Assembly: GCA_947174215.1 (NCBI GenBank)
Contig: CAMWIB010000091.1
Span: 1-5,304, forward strand
Source of the DNA: an uncultured Clostridia bacterium
GTDB taxonomy: Bacteria; Bacillota; Clostridia; Christensenellales; CAG-917
Direction of reading: 5' to 3'
Length of the DNA: 5,304 bases
Positions 1 through 5,161 of the stretch are shown here, in pieces (within the stretch, counting starts at the first letter, position 1; the number at the start of each line of letters is the position of its first letter). Position numbers and translations under genes: made by a program. The notes beneath the pieces are model-generated. The model searched no databases. It had not been told where the DNA came from and worked only from the letters and a program-made list of their open reading frames with translations.

Positions 1-2
1 AT

Positions 3-431
3 ATCGACGCAACCTACGCTTATCTTGAACAGATTGTGGGAAGGTCGAGCGTGTACTTCGTCGTTGAAGATATGAAGTATCTTGCTCGCGGCGGCAGAAT
101 TTCGCCCGCTAAGGCAAAGATTGCAAACCTTATGAACATAAAGCCCGTACTTGTCGTAAAGGACGGCGTGATTGACGTAGGTTCTAAGCAGAACGGTCTT
201 AAAAAGGCGTACAACTATATCATTGACCAACTCATTCAAAACTACGAGCAGATTGGCGATTCGCCCATTATGATTATCGACGCGGACAACAAGCCAGCGG
301 CGGACGAGATTGAAAAGCGCGTAAAAGAGTCTTTCCCGAAGGCTCCCATCTGGCGTCAGCCAATCGGTCCCGTTATCGGCGTACACGCAGGTCCCGGCGC
401 GGTCGGCATAGTGTTTACAAAGAAGGCGTAA
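3..431 (+). CDS. DegV family fatty-acid-binding protein, C-terminal part (5' end outside window)
   Basis: The open frame enters from the left edge and gives 142 residues before tandem TAA stops (429-431, 432-434). DegV proteins are two-domain proteins that bind a fatty acid; in Firmicutes the FakB members present fatty acids to the kinase FakA for phosphorylation and phospholipid synthesis. The family is usually about 280-290 residues, so roughly the second half is here. Visible family hallmarks are the segment around MKYLARGGRIS (nt 69-101) followed by a NIKPVLVVKDG stretch, and the C-terminal IGVHAGPGAVGIVF block (about nt 378-419), whose His-x-Gly-Pro-Gly lies near the lipid carboxylate in known structures. 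The reading frame is clean to the edge, so this is an edge truncation and not a pseudogene. Which lipid it binds, and whether it partners FakA, cannot be told from this half. The family call is firm. Confidence 0.93.
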   Translation: MDATYAYLEQIVGRSSVYFVVEDMKYLARGGRISPAKAKIANLMNIKPVLVVKDGVIDVGSKQNGLKKAYNYIIDQLIQNYEQIGDSPIMIIDADNKPAADEIEKRVKESFPKAPIWRQPIGPVIGVHAGPGAVGIVFTKKA

Positions 432-458
432 TAAGTAGAGTATATCTATATGAAATCG

Positions 459-490
459 AACAGCTCACGGTAATTCGTGAGCTGTTTTTG
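459..490 (+). terminator. Rho-independent terminator after the degV-like gene
   Basis: An 11-bp perfect stem (459-469 with 476-486; core CAGCTCACG / CGTGAGCTG) closes a 6-nt loop and runs directly into a T-tract (485-489, then GTTG). It starts 27 nt after the first degV stop. The opposite strand carries the same hairpin but is followed only by TCGATTTC, so it would be a weak terminator for the leftward genes converging from the right. Confidence 0.9.
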
Positions 491-554
491 TTGTAATATC
501 TTAATTCAAGATTATATTTGATATATTATTTGAAGGTTGCTTTTTGCATTTTAT

Positions 555-983
555 TCATATTAGTATCGCGGGAATTATCATAGTGCATCCTTCCGCAAGT
601 CGTCTGAGAGCGGGGAAGGGGATAACCGCGCTGAAAAGCAATACGGTGATAAGGATTCCCGTGCCAATCAAAAATACGTTCACACCAAAAAACATAGAGA
701 GGCGAGCCAACGACTTTTTCGTATTCGCACCCGCGACTGTGAATATAGTGCCGATAAACGCCGCCGCAACGCCACCGCCGAGAAGTCCGTAGATAAGGTA
801 GAGCGAGTAAAGCTTTTTGAAGAAATTGACGTCTGGCAGGAATAGGCACAGCGCGCCGTACGCCACCAGAATAAGGCTCACAAGCACGATGATAAAGCCA
901 GTCACGAGTATGGACTTGCGAGCGTGCATATCTCTATACGGCTGTTGAACCTTACCTGATTTCTTCTTTTTCTTTTTGCTCAT
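555..983 (-). CDS. Small lysine-rich multi-pass membrane protein of unknown function (142 aa)
   Basis: I do not recognise the family. The protein begins MSKKKKKKSGK, a strongly basic cytoplasmic tail, followed by three long hydrophobic segments at about residues 24-50 (ILVTGFIIVLVSLILVAYG), 62-88 (rich in Gly/Ala: LLGGGVAAAFIGTIF) and 96-124. A shorter hydrophobic C-terminus ends PAILI. The tail charge suggests an N-in topology by the positive-inside rule. I chose the ATG at 983, not the in-frame GTG at 1001, because GGAG sits 6 nt upstream of the ATG and nothing comparable precedes the GTG. It lies 51 nt after the 461-residue gene but has its own strong promoter (1027-1055), so it can be expressed independently. 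The two genes may also be co-transcribed. It resembles the many uncharacterised small membrane proteins of Firmicutes; no enzymatic motif is seen. Confidence 0.72.
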   Translation of the reverse strand: MSKKKKKKSGKVQQPYRDMHARKSILVTGFIIVLVSLILVAYGALCLFLPDVNFFKKLYSLYLIYGLLGGGVAAAFIGTIFTVAGANTKKSLARLSMFFGVNVFLIGTGILITVLLFSAVIPFPALRRLAEGCTMIIPAILI

Positions 984-1026
984 AAGTAACTCCGCGTACA
1001 CCTATATTTCAAGGTAATACATATAT

Positions 1027-1055
1027 ACTATACCTTAATTTGCCTCGGCTGTCAA
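1027..1055 (-). promoter_or_regulatory. Near-consensus sigma-A promoter inside the 3' end of the 461-aa gene
   Basis: On the minus strand, a perfect -35 TTGACA (1055-1050) is followed by a 17-nt spacer and a -10 TATAGT (1032-1027, 5 of 6 to consensus). The -35 hexamer is read through as Leu-Thr codons near the end of the 461-residue protein and the -10 falls just past its stop. Transcription would start near 1020, giving a leader of about 37 nt to the ATG at 983 with its GGAG site. The match is as good as bacterial promoters get, so I infer it drives the small membrane protein. Confidence 0.75.
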
Positions 1056-2420
1056 CAGCGAAGTGAGAGTCAGATAAAACACGTCGTCCTCGCCGAAGCA
1101 CATATACGAAAAGCTATTTACGGATGAAGCGTTGAAGAGTATAGATATTGCGCTGTTTCCGAGAGTTTGCGGTTCGCGTACAAGCTGTACGGACGTGCCT
1201 ACCGCGCTGAAAACGTGGCTCAGCTTGCCGTTTGCATACGATACGACAGAGAACGCACTTCCGCTCGTCATAATAAACGTATTTGCTTCGCCGTCAACAG
1301 ACTGATAGGTTATATCGCCTTGATTTACAGTGCCGAGCGACGCATAAATATTCTCGTCTACGCTAAGCGGCGACATGGCTTGAAGCTCCAAGTGAGAGCA
1401 GAAGGTATACTGCTTTGTGCCTGCGAGGACTGCAATATTGTTGTTTTCCTGCGGCAGACACACCGCACTCGATTCGCCTTTGAGCAGATAGCTTTCTGCA
1501 ACGGCGCAGTTGCTGTTTATACTGGTAAGCTGAATGCCTTCGTCCGTTTTACAGGAGAGAATGAGCGCTTGCTTTCCGCTTGATACGACAGGCAGAAGCT
1601 GCTCAAACTCACTGTTTAGAAGCTGTGTTTTGAAAGAAAAACCGCTTGTTGCGCTATAAGTGAGAATTCCGACGTCATTTTTTGTCTGCACGATTACGGT
1701 GTTTTCATTGCCGAACTTCATTGCGTACAGAAGCTTGCCGCCATCGAGCGGATACACGAAATTACTGCGCGTAGCGTCAAGCGTTTTTGAGATTGACATA
1801 GCGTATATATAGCTCTTATCTGTGGCGAACAGAGTGGCGGACGTTCCCGATACGTATAGCTTGTAAGACGAGAATACGGGGCAGGAGTTGTTTGCAATCA
1901 TATTGCAGTTGCTGTCGTATAGGCGTAGCTTCGTATCGGTGCTTGTCGTGGTGACTATAAGAAGTCCGTTCTGAACGAGTCCTACGGTTGCAAACTCTTC
2001 GTCAGTGCCTGCGATTTTCACCGTTCTGCTAAGCTTATCGCCTTCGAACACTGCGATATGTATTCCGCTCTCGCGCACGTCGTACTCTGCGGACGAGCTT
2101 GCAAAGAACACGAGTCGCTTGCTGCCGAAGTACATCGTATCGAGTAGGCGTTCGGTATTTTCGCCGCCTACGTGGCGCACTGTTACGCCGCCTATGATTT
2201 CCGCATTTCTTGGGAATTCGCTGTAAACGGGCGGGTCAACGATTTCTTCTGGGGGCGGCGTTATAGTAGGATTATTTCCGCTGTTGTCTGCGCCTGCGAT
2301 GTCGGTTTTAGGCGAGTTGCTATTGCTAATCACCGCACGGAATACGAAATAGCACGTTACGATGACTGTCAGGAGTAGGATAATTGCGAGCCATTTGGCG
2401 ATAGTTTTTTGTTTCTGCAT
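1035..2420 (-). CDS. Membrane-anchored extracellular protein of unknown function, possibly beta-propeller-like (461 aa)
   Basis: Family not recognised. Residues 1-9 are basic (MQKQKTIAK). Residues 10-30 form one hydrophobic span (LAIILLLTVIVTCYFVF) with no obvious signal-peptidase or lipobox site, so it is probably an uncleaved type II anchor. Residues about 32-70 are a Ser/Asn then Pro-rich linker (PTITPPPEEI). The rest, to residue 461, is a soluble region rich in Val, Ser, Thr and Tyr. It has repeated short beta-strand-like phrases such as LLIVTTTSTDTKLRLYD, TVIVQTKNDVGILTYS and IAVLAGTKQYTF, which suggest a WD40/PQQ-like propeller; this fold is inference. Eight or so Cys residues are spread along the exterior region, which is more than usual for Firmicute secreted proteins. 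The ATG at 2420 is preceded by GAGGTG (2430-2425) with a 4-nt spacer. The gene starts inside murG with a 52-bp overlap, implying translational coupling and a possible link to envelope growth. Confidence 0.82.
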   Translation of the reverse strand: MQKQKTIAKWLAIILLLTVIVTCYFVFRAVISNSNSPKTDIAGADNSGNNPTITPPPEEIVDPPVYSEFPRNAEIIGGVTVRHVGGENTERLLDTMYFGSKRLVFFASSSAEYDVRESGIHIAVFEGDKLSRTVKIAGTDEEFATVGLVQNGLLIVTTTSTDTKLRLYDSNCNMIANNSCPVFSSYKLYVSGTSATLFATDKSYIYAMSISKTLDATRSNFVYPLDGGKLLYAMKFGNENTVIVQTKNDVGILTYSATSGFSFKTQLLNSEFEQLLPVVSSGKQALILSCKTDEGIQLTSINSNCAVAESYLLKGESSAVCLPQENNNIAVLAGTKQYTFCSHLELQAMSPLSVDENIYASLGTVNQGDITYQSVDGEANTFIMTSGSAFSVVSYANGKLSHVFSAVGTSVQLVREPQTLGNSAISILFNASSVNSFSYMCFGEDDVFYLTLTSLLTAEAN

Positions 2421-3592
2421 TTTTCACCTCGCCCTATGCTATCACATACTATATCCGCAATTTTTCCGTTTGCGTCGGATGAGAGCGCTCTCATTGGCGG
2501 ATTTTGCAAGGCTTTTTCTATCGCACTCAGGAAGTTGTCTGAAAATCTCTCGTTTTGGCATAGCGTAAACGCGCCGTATTCTTCTGCGAGCTGAGCGTTG
2601 AATATCTGGTCGCCCCTCGATACGCCTTTGGGAAGGGGAACGAATACCGCTCGCTTTTTGAGCGCGGATATTTCGTATACGGCGGTTGCGCCCGCGCGGG
2701 ATACTACTACGTCGCTTGCCGCATAGAAGTCCGCAATATTGTCGGCGTACTCAAAGCTAAGATAGGCACCTTCGGTGCGTTTGCTCTTGAAAGTTCCACT
2801 ATCAGAATTGTCGTTTGGCGCATTATCATTTGTGCTGGTATTTTTGCAGCTTACCGCACGATTATCATTCGTATTGGTTACGTTGGTTCTATCGTTGTTA
2901 AACGCGCCTCTGCCGCAGACGTGAAGCACGAAATATTTTTTCGTAAGCTCGTCGATATGCTTCTTTACTTCCTCGTTGAGAAACTGCGCTCCCGACGAGC
3001 CGCCGAGTATGAGCAGAACCTTTTTAGATGTGGATATTCCGAGCTTGCTTTTTGCCTGCGTTTTGGTGGAGGAAAACAGACTGTCGCGCAAGGGCATACC
3101 TACGGTTATTCCCTTGAATTCGGCTTTTGGGTTTGCTTTTAGCATGGTCGCGCCGTAGTGCATTGCGAGCTTGTTTGCAAGTCCCAACGTAAGGTCGGAT
3201 TCGTGTGCGAAGGTTGGAATATTCAGCTTGCTTGCCGCGATAACGACGGGCAGAGATACGAAGCCGCCCTTGGATATTACCGCACAAGGTTTTATTTTTT
3301 CGAGTAGCTTGCGTGCTTCGTCAATCGAGCGTTTTAGGGTAAACGGAATTTTTATGTTGTGGGAGATAGCCGAAGGGGAGAGCGAGCGCACAAGCTTTAT
3401 TACTGGAATGCCGTAATACTTCACTGCGTTTTCTCTTGCGAGCCTTCGCTCCATAGTCTTGCCGTCGCCGCCGATATATACGGCTTTGAAGCCGCGCTTT
3501 TCAAACTCGGGAATGAGCGCGAGATTGGGGTATATGTGACCGCCTGTGCCGCCACCTGTAAAAACTATAATATCAGTCGTTTTGTGTGTCAT
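2369..3592 (-). CDS. murG: UDP-N-acetylglucosamine:lipid I N-acetylglucosaminyltransferase MurG, with an unusual insertion and C-terminal tail
   Basis: MurG adds GlcNAc from UDP-GlcNAc to lipid I at the inner face of the membrane, making lipid II for peptidoglycan. From the ATG at 3592 it is 407 residues; the family is usually about 355-370. It has the N-terminal glycine-rich loop GGGTGGH (13-19), HESD...GLANK (130-141, acceptor domain), GGSSGAQ (197-203), and the C-terminal donor-site block SRAGATAVYEI...DQIFNAQL (298-335). In that block, E307 and Q329 match the nucleotide-sugar-binding Glu and Gln of the family. Two features explain the extra length: a low-complexity Asn/Thr/Ser insertion at about 231-275, and about 20 residues after the usual end (IADIVCDSIG), which overlap the next gene. 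The frame is open back to 3685, but conservation begins at about residue 7 (DIIVFTGGG), so the 3592 ATG is preferred. No clear Shine-Dalgarno precedes it. It is the first gene of the leftward block, apart from the usual mraY/ftsW neighbours as far as can be seen. A weak promoter candidate (GTGACC, 16 nt, TATACG; minus strand 3685-3658) is the best I find. Confidence 0.95.
   Translation of the reverse strand: MTHKTTDIIVFTGGGTGGHIYPNLALIPEFEKRGFKAVYIGGDGKTMERRLARENAVKYYGIPVIKLVRSLSPSAISHNIKIPFTLKRSIDEARKLLEKIKPCAVISKGGFVSLPVVIAASKLNIPTFAHESDLTLGLANKLAMHYGATMLKANPKAEFKGITVGMPLRDSLFSSTKTQAKSKLGISTSKKVLLILGGSSGAQFLNEEVKKHIDELTKKYFVLHVCGRGAFNNDRTNVTNTNDNRAVSCKNTSTNDNAPNDNSDSGTFKSKRTEGAYLSFEYADNIADFYAASDVVVSRAGATAVYEISALKKRAVFVPLPKGVSRGDQIFNAQLAEEYGAFTLCQNERFSDNFLSAIEKALQNPPMRALSSDANGKIADIVCDSIGRGEKCRNKKLSPNGSQLSYS
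2425..2430 (-). promoter_or_regulatory. Ribosome binding site of the 461-aa gene, inside murG
   Basis: GAGGTG on the minus strand lies 4 nt before the ATG at 2420 and is itself translated as part of murG codons (Arg-Gly-Glu). It fixes the start of the 461-residue gene despite the long overlap. It also means ribosomes finishing murG pass over this site, a usual arrangement for coupled translation. Confidence 0.7.
2770..2905 (-). repeat. Low-complexity insertion in murG with a degenerate 39-bp period
   Basis: This stretch encodes MurG residues about 230-275, rich in Asn, Asp, Thr and Ser, between HVCGRG and the conserved LSFEYADNIADFY. At DNA level an 18-nt block at 2822-2839 recurs at 2861-2878 with three mismatches, a spacing of 39 bp or exactly 13 codons (protein TNTNDN at 239-244, TSTNDN at 252-257). 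Ordinary MurG has only a short loop here. The frame is kept, so it looks like a tolerated in-frame tandem expansion on a surface loop. Confidence 0.7.
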
Positions 3593-3593
3593 A

Positions 3594-3608
3594 GTACATA
3601 GTATGTGC
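3594..3608. repeat. Short dyad just upstream of the murG start
   Basis: ACATA-G-TATGT (3596-3606) is a perfect 11-nt dyad, extendable to 3594-3608 with one G-T wobble and a G-C pair. It ends 2 nt before the murG ATG on the minus strand, where a Shine-Dalgarno would be expected. It could be an operator half or simply chance, since a dyad this short is common in AT-rich spacers. Confidence 0.25.
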
Positions 3609-3615
3609 CAAAGAT

Positions 3616-3645
3616 AAAAAAGTTTGCCCACTTCGTGGGTTGACT
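3616..3645 (-). terminator. Terminator-like hairpin in the murG leader (possible attenuator)
   Basis: On the minus strand, AGU-CAA-CCCAC-GAA-GUGGG-CAA-ACU folds as a 5-bp core with a GAA triloop, a symmetric CAA/CAA internal loop and three closing pairs, then runs straight into six Us (3621-3616). It lies 24 nt upstream of the murG ATG. Position and shape fit a leader attenuator or the end of a short leader RNA. The stem is modest, so this is a low-confidence call. Confidence 0.35.
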
Positions 3646-3680
3646 GTTTACAGATGTCGTATATTGCGCATATCATTTCG

Positions 3681-3711
3681 GTCACTGCGAGGAGCGAAGC
3701 GACGTGGCAAT
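3681..3711 (+). repeat. Dispersed intergenic repeat, copy 1
   Basis: This copy begins GTCACTGCGAGGAGCG and ends GTGGCAAT. The first 27 nt match copy 2 at 4826-4852 with three mismatches. The ends (ACTGC / GCAAT) are nearly complementary, so it is a small imperfect palindrome. The pattern GTCATTGCGA...GCGAAGCGAC...GG is familiar from intergenic repeats in many bacterial genomes; that is recollection, not a search. It lies in the divergent spacer between murG and the hydrolase gene. Confidence 0.65.
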
Positions 3712-3758
3712 AAAGACCGTTTGACTATATCGGTGGAAAAGTGTATCAAAATTGCATC

Positions 3759-3787
3759 TTGAAATAGTGTTTTGATTGTGGTAGAAT
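3759..3787 (+). promoter_or_regulatory. Sigma-A promoter of the alpha/beta hydrolase gene
   Basis: TTGAAA (3759-3764), a 17-nt spacer and TAGAAT (3782-3787) each match consensus at 5 or 4-5 positions. The start would be near 3794, giving a leader of about 55 nt that contains a hairpin (3808-3825). A second, weaker pair lies upstream (TTGACT 3721-3726, 17 nt, TATCAA 3744-3749). Confidence 0.6.
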
Positions 3788-3807
3788 GATAGCAATAATA
3801 ATGATAT

Positions 3808-3825
3808 GTATGCGCTCGCGCATAC
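3808..3825 (+). promoter_or_regulatory. Hairpin in the hydrolase 5' leader
   Basis: GTATGCG (3808-3814) pairs perfectly with CGCATAC (3819-3825) around a CTCG loop. There is no T-tract after it, so it is not a terminator. It lies between the inferred start of transcription and the ribosome binding site (GGGGGT, 3841-3846), and could stabilise the 5' end of the message. No riboswitch class is recognised. Confidence 0.4.
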
Positions 3826-3849
3826 GACCACTTAGGTTTTGGGGGTAAT

Positions 3850-4782
3850 ATGAAAAACGTAAAATTTGAAAGCTTTGACGGAACTGTACTTCAATGCTAC
3901 GTCTGGGAAGAGGTGAGAAATCCCAAGGCGGTCGTTCAGATAGCTCACGGTATGGCGGAACACGCAAGACGCTACGACGACTTTGCAAATTTCCTTAATG
4001 CAAACGGTTATATCGTCTTTGCAGACGACCACCGCGCACACGGTATGACAAGCACGAAGCAGTCCACAAAGGGCGTAAAGGGCTACCACAAGGGCGAGAT
4101 TTATATGGATACCGTCAAGGACGAGGTTGCAATCACCTCATATCTCATAAAGAAATATGAGTTGCCCGTCATCTACTTCGGTCACAGCTACGGCAGTATG
4201 GTCGGACAAAGATACATAGAAGAGTGCAAGGAGCATACGGGCGCAATACTCAGCGGTTCTGCGATGATGAAGGGCGCGCTCCTCAATACCGGTAACGCAA
4301 TCATCGGCTTACAGTATAAGCTCTGCGGCGGTGAGAAGGAAGGCAAGCTTGCAAACACGCTGTCCTTCGGCTCGTACAACAAGCCGTTCAAGAAAGAGAA
4401 GCTTGAATACGCTTGGCTCTCCCGCGATAAGGAGCAAGTCAAAAAGTACACCCTTGACGAGCAGTGCGGTTGGGTTATGTCAACGGCGTTCTTCAAGTGG
4501 TTCTTCACAGGACTCAAATCATCGTACAAGAAAGCGAACCTTGCAAAGATTGACAAGAACAAGCCTATCGGCATCTTCTCGGGCGATAAGGACCCCGTCG
4601 GCGGCAACGGCAAGCTCGTAAAGAAATTGGAGAAGCAGTATAAGAACCTCGGCGTTAAGGACGTAACGATGAAACTTTATCCCGATGCCCGTCACGAAAT
4701 TCTGAACGAGATAAACAATCAGGAAGTCTACGCAGACGTCCTTGCAAGACTTGACGATATCGTGAATAAGGCAACGAAATAA
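3850..4782 (+). CDS. Alpha/beta hydrolase, lysophospholipase / monoacylglycerol lipase-like (serine aminopeptidase S33 type)
   Basis: A 310-residue protein of the usual length for this family, with no signal peptide, so it is cytoplasmic. The family hydrolyses carboxyl esters such as lysophospholipids or monoacylglycerols; the true substrate is not readable here. Motifs in order are the oxyanion-hole segment HGMAEH (33-38), ADDHRAHGMT (58-67, typical of the PldB-like group), the nucleophile elbow GHSYGS with Ser113, a variable Lys-rich cap (about 140-230), SGDKDPVG with catalytic Asp248, and DARHEILNE with catalytic His282. The triad is complete, so the enzyme should be active. The ATG at 3850 follows GGGGGT, an imperfect Shine-Dalgarno that pairs with one G-U, with a 3-nt gap. 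It has its own promoter and terminator, so it is probably monocistronic. It is bracketed by two copies of a dispersed repeat in the same orientation. The last codons are part of a degenerate duplicated segment. Confidence 0.93.
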   Translation: MKNVKFESFDGTVLQCYVWEEVRNPKAVVQIAHGMAEHARRYDDFANFLNANGYIVFADDHRAHGMTSTKQSTKGVKGYHKGEIYMDTVKDEVAITSYLIKKYELPVIYFGHSYGSMVGQRYIEECKEHTGAILSGSAMMKGALLNTGNAIIGLQYKLCGGEKEGKLANTLSFGSYNKPFKKEKLEYAWLSRDKEQVKKYTLDEQCGWVMSTAFFKWFFTGLKSSYKKANLAKIDKNKPIGIFSGDKDPVGGNGKLVKKLEKQYKNLGVKDVTMKLYPDARHEILNEINNQEVYADVLARLDDIVNKATK

Positions 4783-4818
4783 GCGATACCGTTATTGCAA
4801 ACAAGGTAACGAAGTAAT
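4755..4818 (+). repeat. Degenerate tandem duplication spanning the hydrolase stop codon
   Basis: Unit one (4755-4783) covers the last nine codons and stop of the hydrolase. Unit two (4784-4818) repeats its plan: CGATAYCGT, a variable middle, then AAGGYAACGAARTAA. The second unit has a few extra bases in the middle. A third CGATATCGT at 4819-4827 leads straight into dispersed repeat copy 2. The gene end therefore appears to have been copied downstream, or built from repeat material. Confidence 0.5.
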
Positions 4819-4825
4819 CGATATC

Positions 4826-4881
4826 GTCATTGCGATGAGCGAAGCGACATGGGGTCCCCGCAAACGTCCCTGTTTGTGGGG
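4826..4881 (+). repeat. Dispersed intergenic repeat, copy 2, with attached GC-rich hairpin
   Basis: The first 27 nt (4826-4852) match copy 1 at 3681-3707 with three mismatches. Beyond that the copies diverge: this one continues into a hairpin with a 10-bp stem (4856-4865 with 4872-4881, CCCCGCAAAC / GTTTGTGGGG, one G-T pair) and a 6-nt loop. No T-tract follows, so the hairpin is not a terminator by itself. It may be a second module of the same repeat family. Confidence 0.6.
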
Positions 4882-4919
4882 TAAACTAACAATCCAGAAA
4901 CAAAAATGTACTGAAATAA

Positions 4920-4954
4920 GAAAGCCCGCTATTTGGCGGGCTTTCAGTTTGTTT
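4920..4954 (+). terminator. Rho-independent terminator downstream of the hydrolase gene
   Basis: A perfect 10-bp stem, GAAAGCCCGC (4920-4929) with GCGGGCTTTC (4936-4945), closes a 6-nt loop and is followed by AGTTTGTTT. It lies 137 nt past the hydrolase stop, beyond the repeats, so the repeats are probably transcribed as a 3' untranslated region. The left flank (ACTGAAATAA) gives the opposite strand a TTATTT tail, so it may work both ways. Confidence 0.85.
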
Positions 4955-5085
4955 ATAGCTATGATAGGCAGGAATTGCCTACGAATAATTATTTGTATAA
5001 GTGTTCTTGGTGTTGATGTGGGATTATTGAAGCAAAGGCATAACGTTTGGCACAAAATAAATTATTTGAGTTTCTTGCCGATATT

Positions 5086-5128
5086 TTGATTGAAAAGATT
5101 GTTTATATATGATAATATATTTATATTA
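5086..5128 (+). promoter_or_regulatory. AT-rich promoter region of the topoisomerase gene
   Basis: Candidate elements are TTGAAA (5090-5095) with TAATAT 17 nt further on (5113-5118), or TTGATT (5086-5091) with GATAAT (5111-5116, 19-nt spacer). A perfect AT dyad covers 5113-5128 (TAATATA / TATATTA). The region is so AT-rich that the exact hexamers cannot be fixed by eye. Confidence 0.4.
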
Positions 5129-5161
5129 TTAAAATTATAAGCAAAACGCTTTAAGGAAGAA

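Larger units (their letters stand above)
4783..5161. other. Non-coding spacer between the hydrolase and topoisomerase genes
   Basis: This 379-bp stretch holds, in order, the second unit of the duplicated hydrolase end, dispersed repeat copy 2, a GC-rich hairpin, a terminator (4920-4954), about 130 nt with no recognisable feature (4955-5085), and an AT-rich promoter region before the topoisomerase start. Open frames here on both strands run through the repeat and terminator, lack ribosome binding sites and look like no protein, so I call no gene. Confidence 0.7.

Noticed and set aside
496..521. AT-only hairpin AATATCTT / AAGATTATATT as a second terminator for the leftward genes
   Set aside because: The stem has a bulge and almost no G-C pairs, so it is too weak to call in such AT-rich sequence.
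526..849. 107-aa minus-strand frame overlapping the small membrane protein
   Set aside because: Shadow frame: rich in Arg/His/Cys, no ribosome site, while the other frame encodes clear membrane spans with a good start.
1011..1036. Inverted repeat AAGGTA / TACCTT between the 461-aa gene and the small membrane protein gene
   Set aside because: Only six pairs, a long AT loop and no T-tract; the -10 element of the promoter there explains the bases better.
1167..1583. 138-aa plus-strand frame antisense to the 461-residue gene
   Set aside because: Composition is typical of an antisense shadow (many Arg, Cys, Tyr) with no ribosome site or recognisable domain.
3640..3665. Plus-strand promoter TTGACT...TATATT in the murG/hydrolase spacer
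   Set aside because: The spacer is only 14 nt, too short for sigma-A, and a better pair with 17 nt lies nearer the hydrolase.
3593..3685. N-terminal extension of murG to the ATG at 3685 (31 more residues)
   Set aside because: The extension reads through the dispersed-repeat edge and the leader hairpin, has no MurG similarity, and MurG normally begins a few residues before GGGTGGH.
4188..4613. 141-aa minus-strand frame antisense to the hydrolase
   Set aside because: It is the complement of conserved hydrolase codons and has no start signal.
4792..5089. Overlapping open frames on both strands (87 aa minus, 84 aa plus) in the spacer
   Set aside because: Both translate the dispersed repeat and the terminator stem, have no ribosome binding site and show no protein-like pattern.
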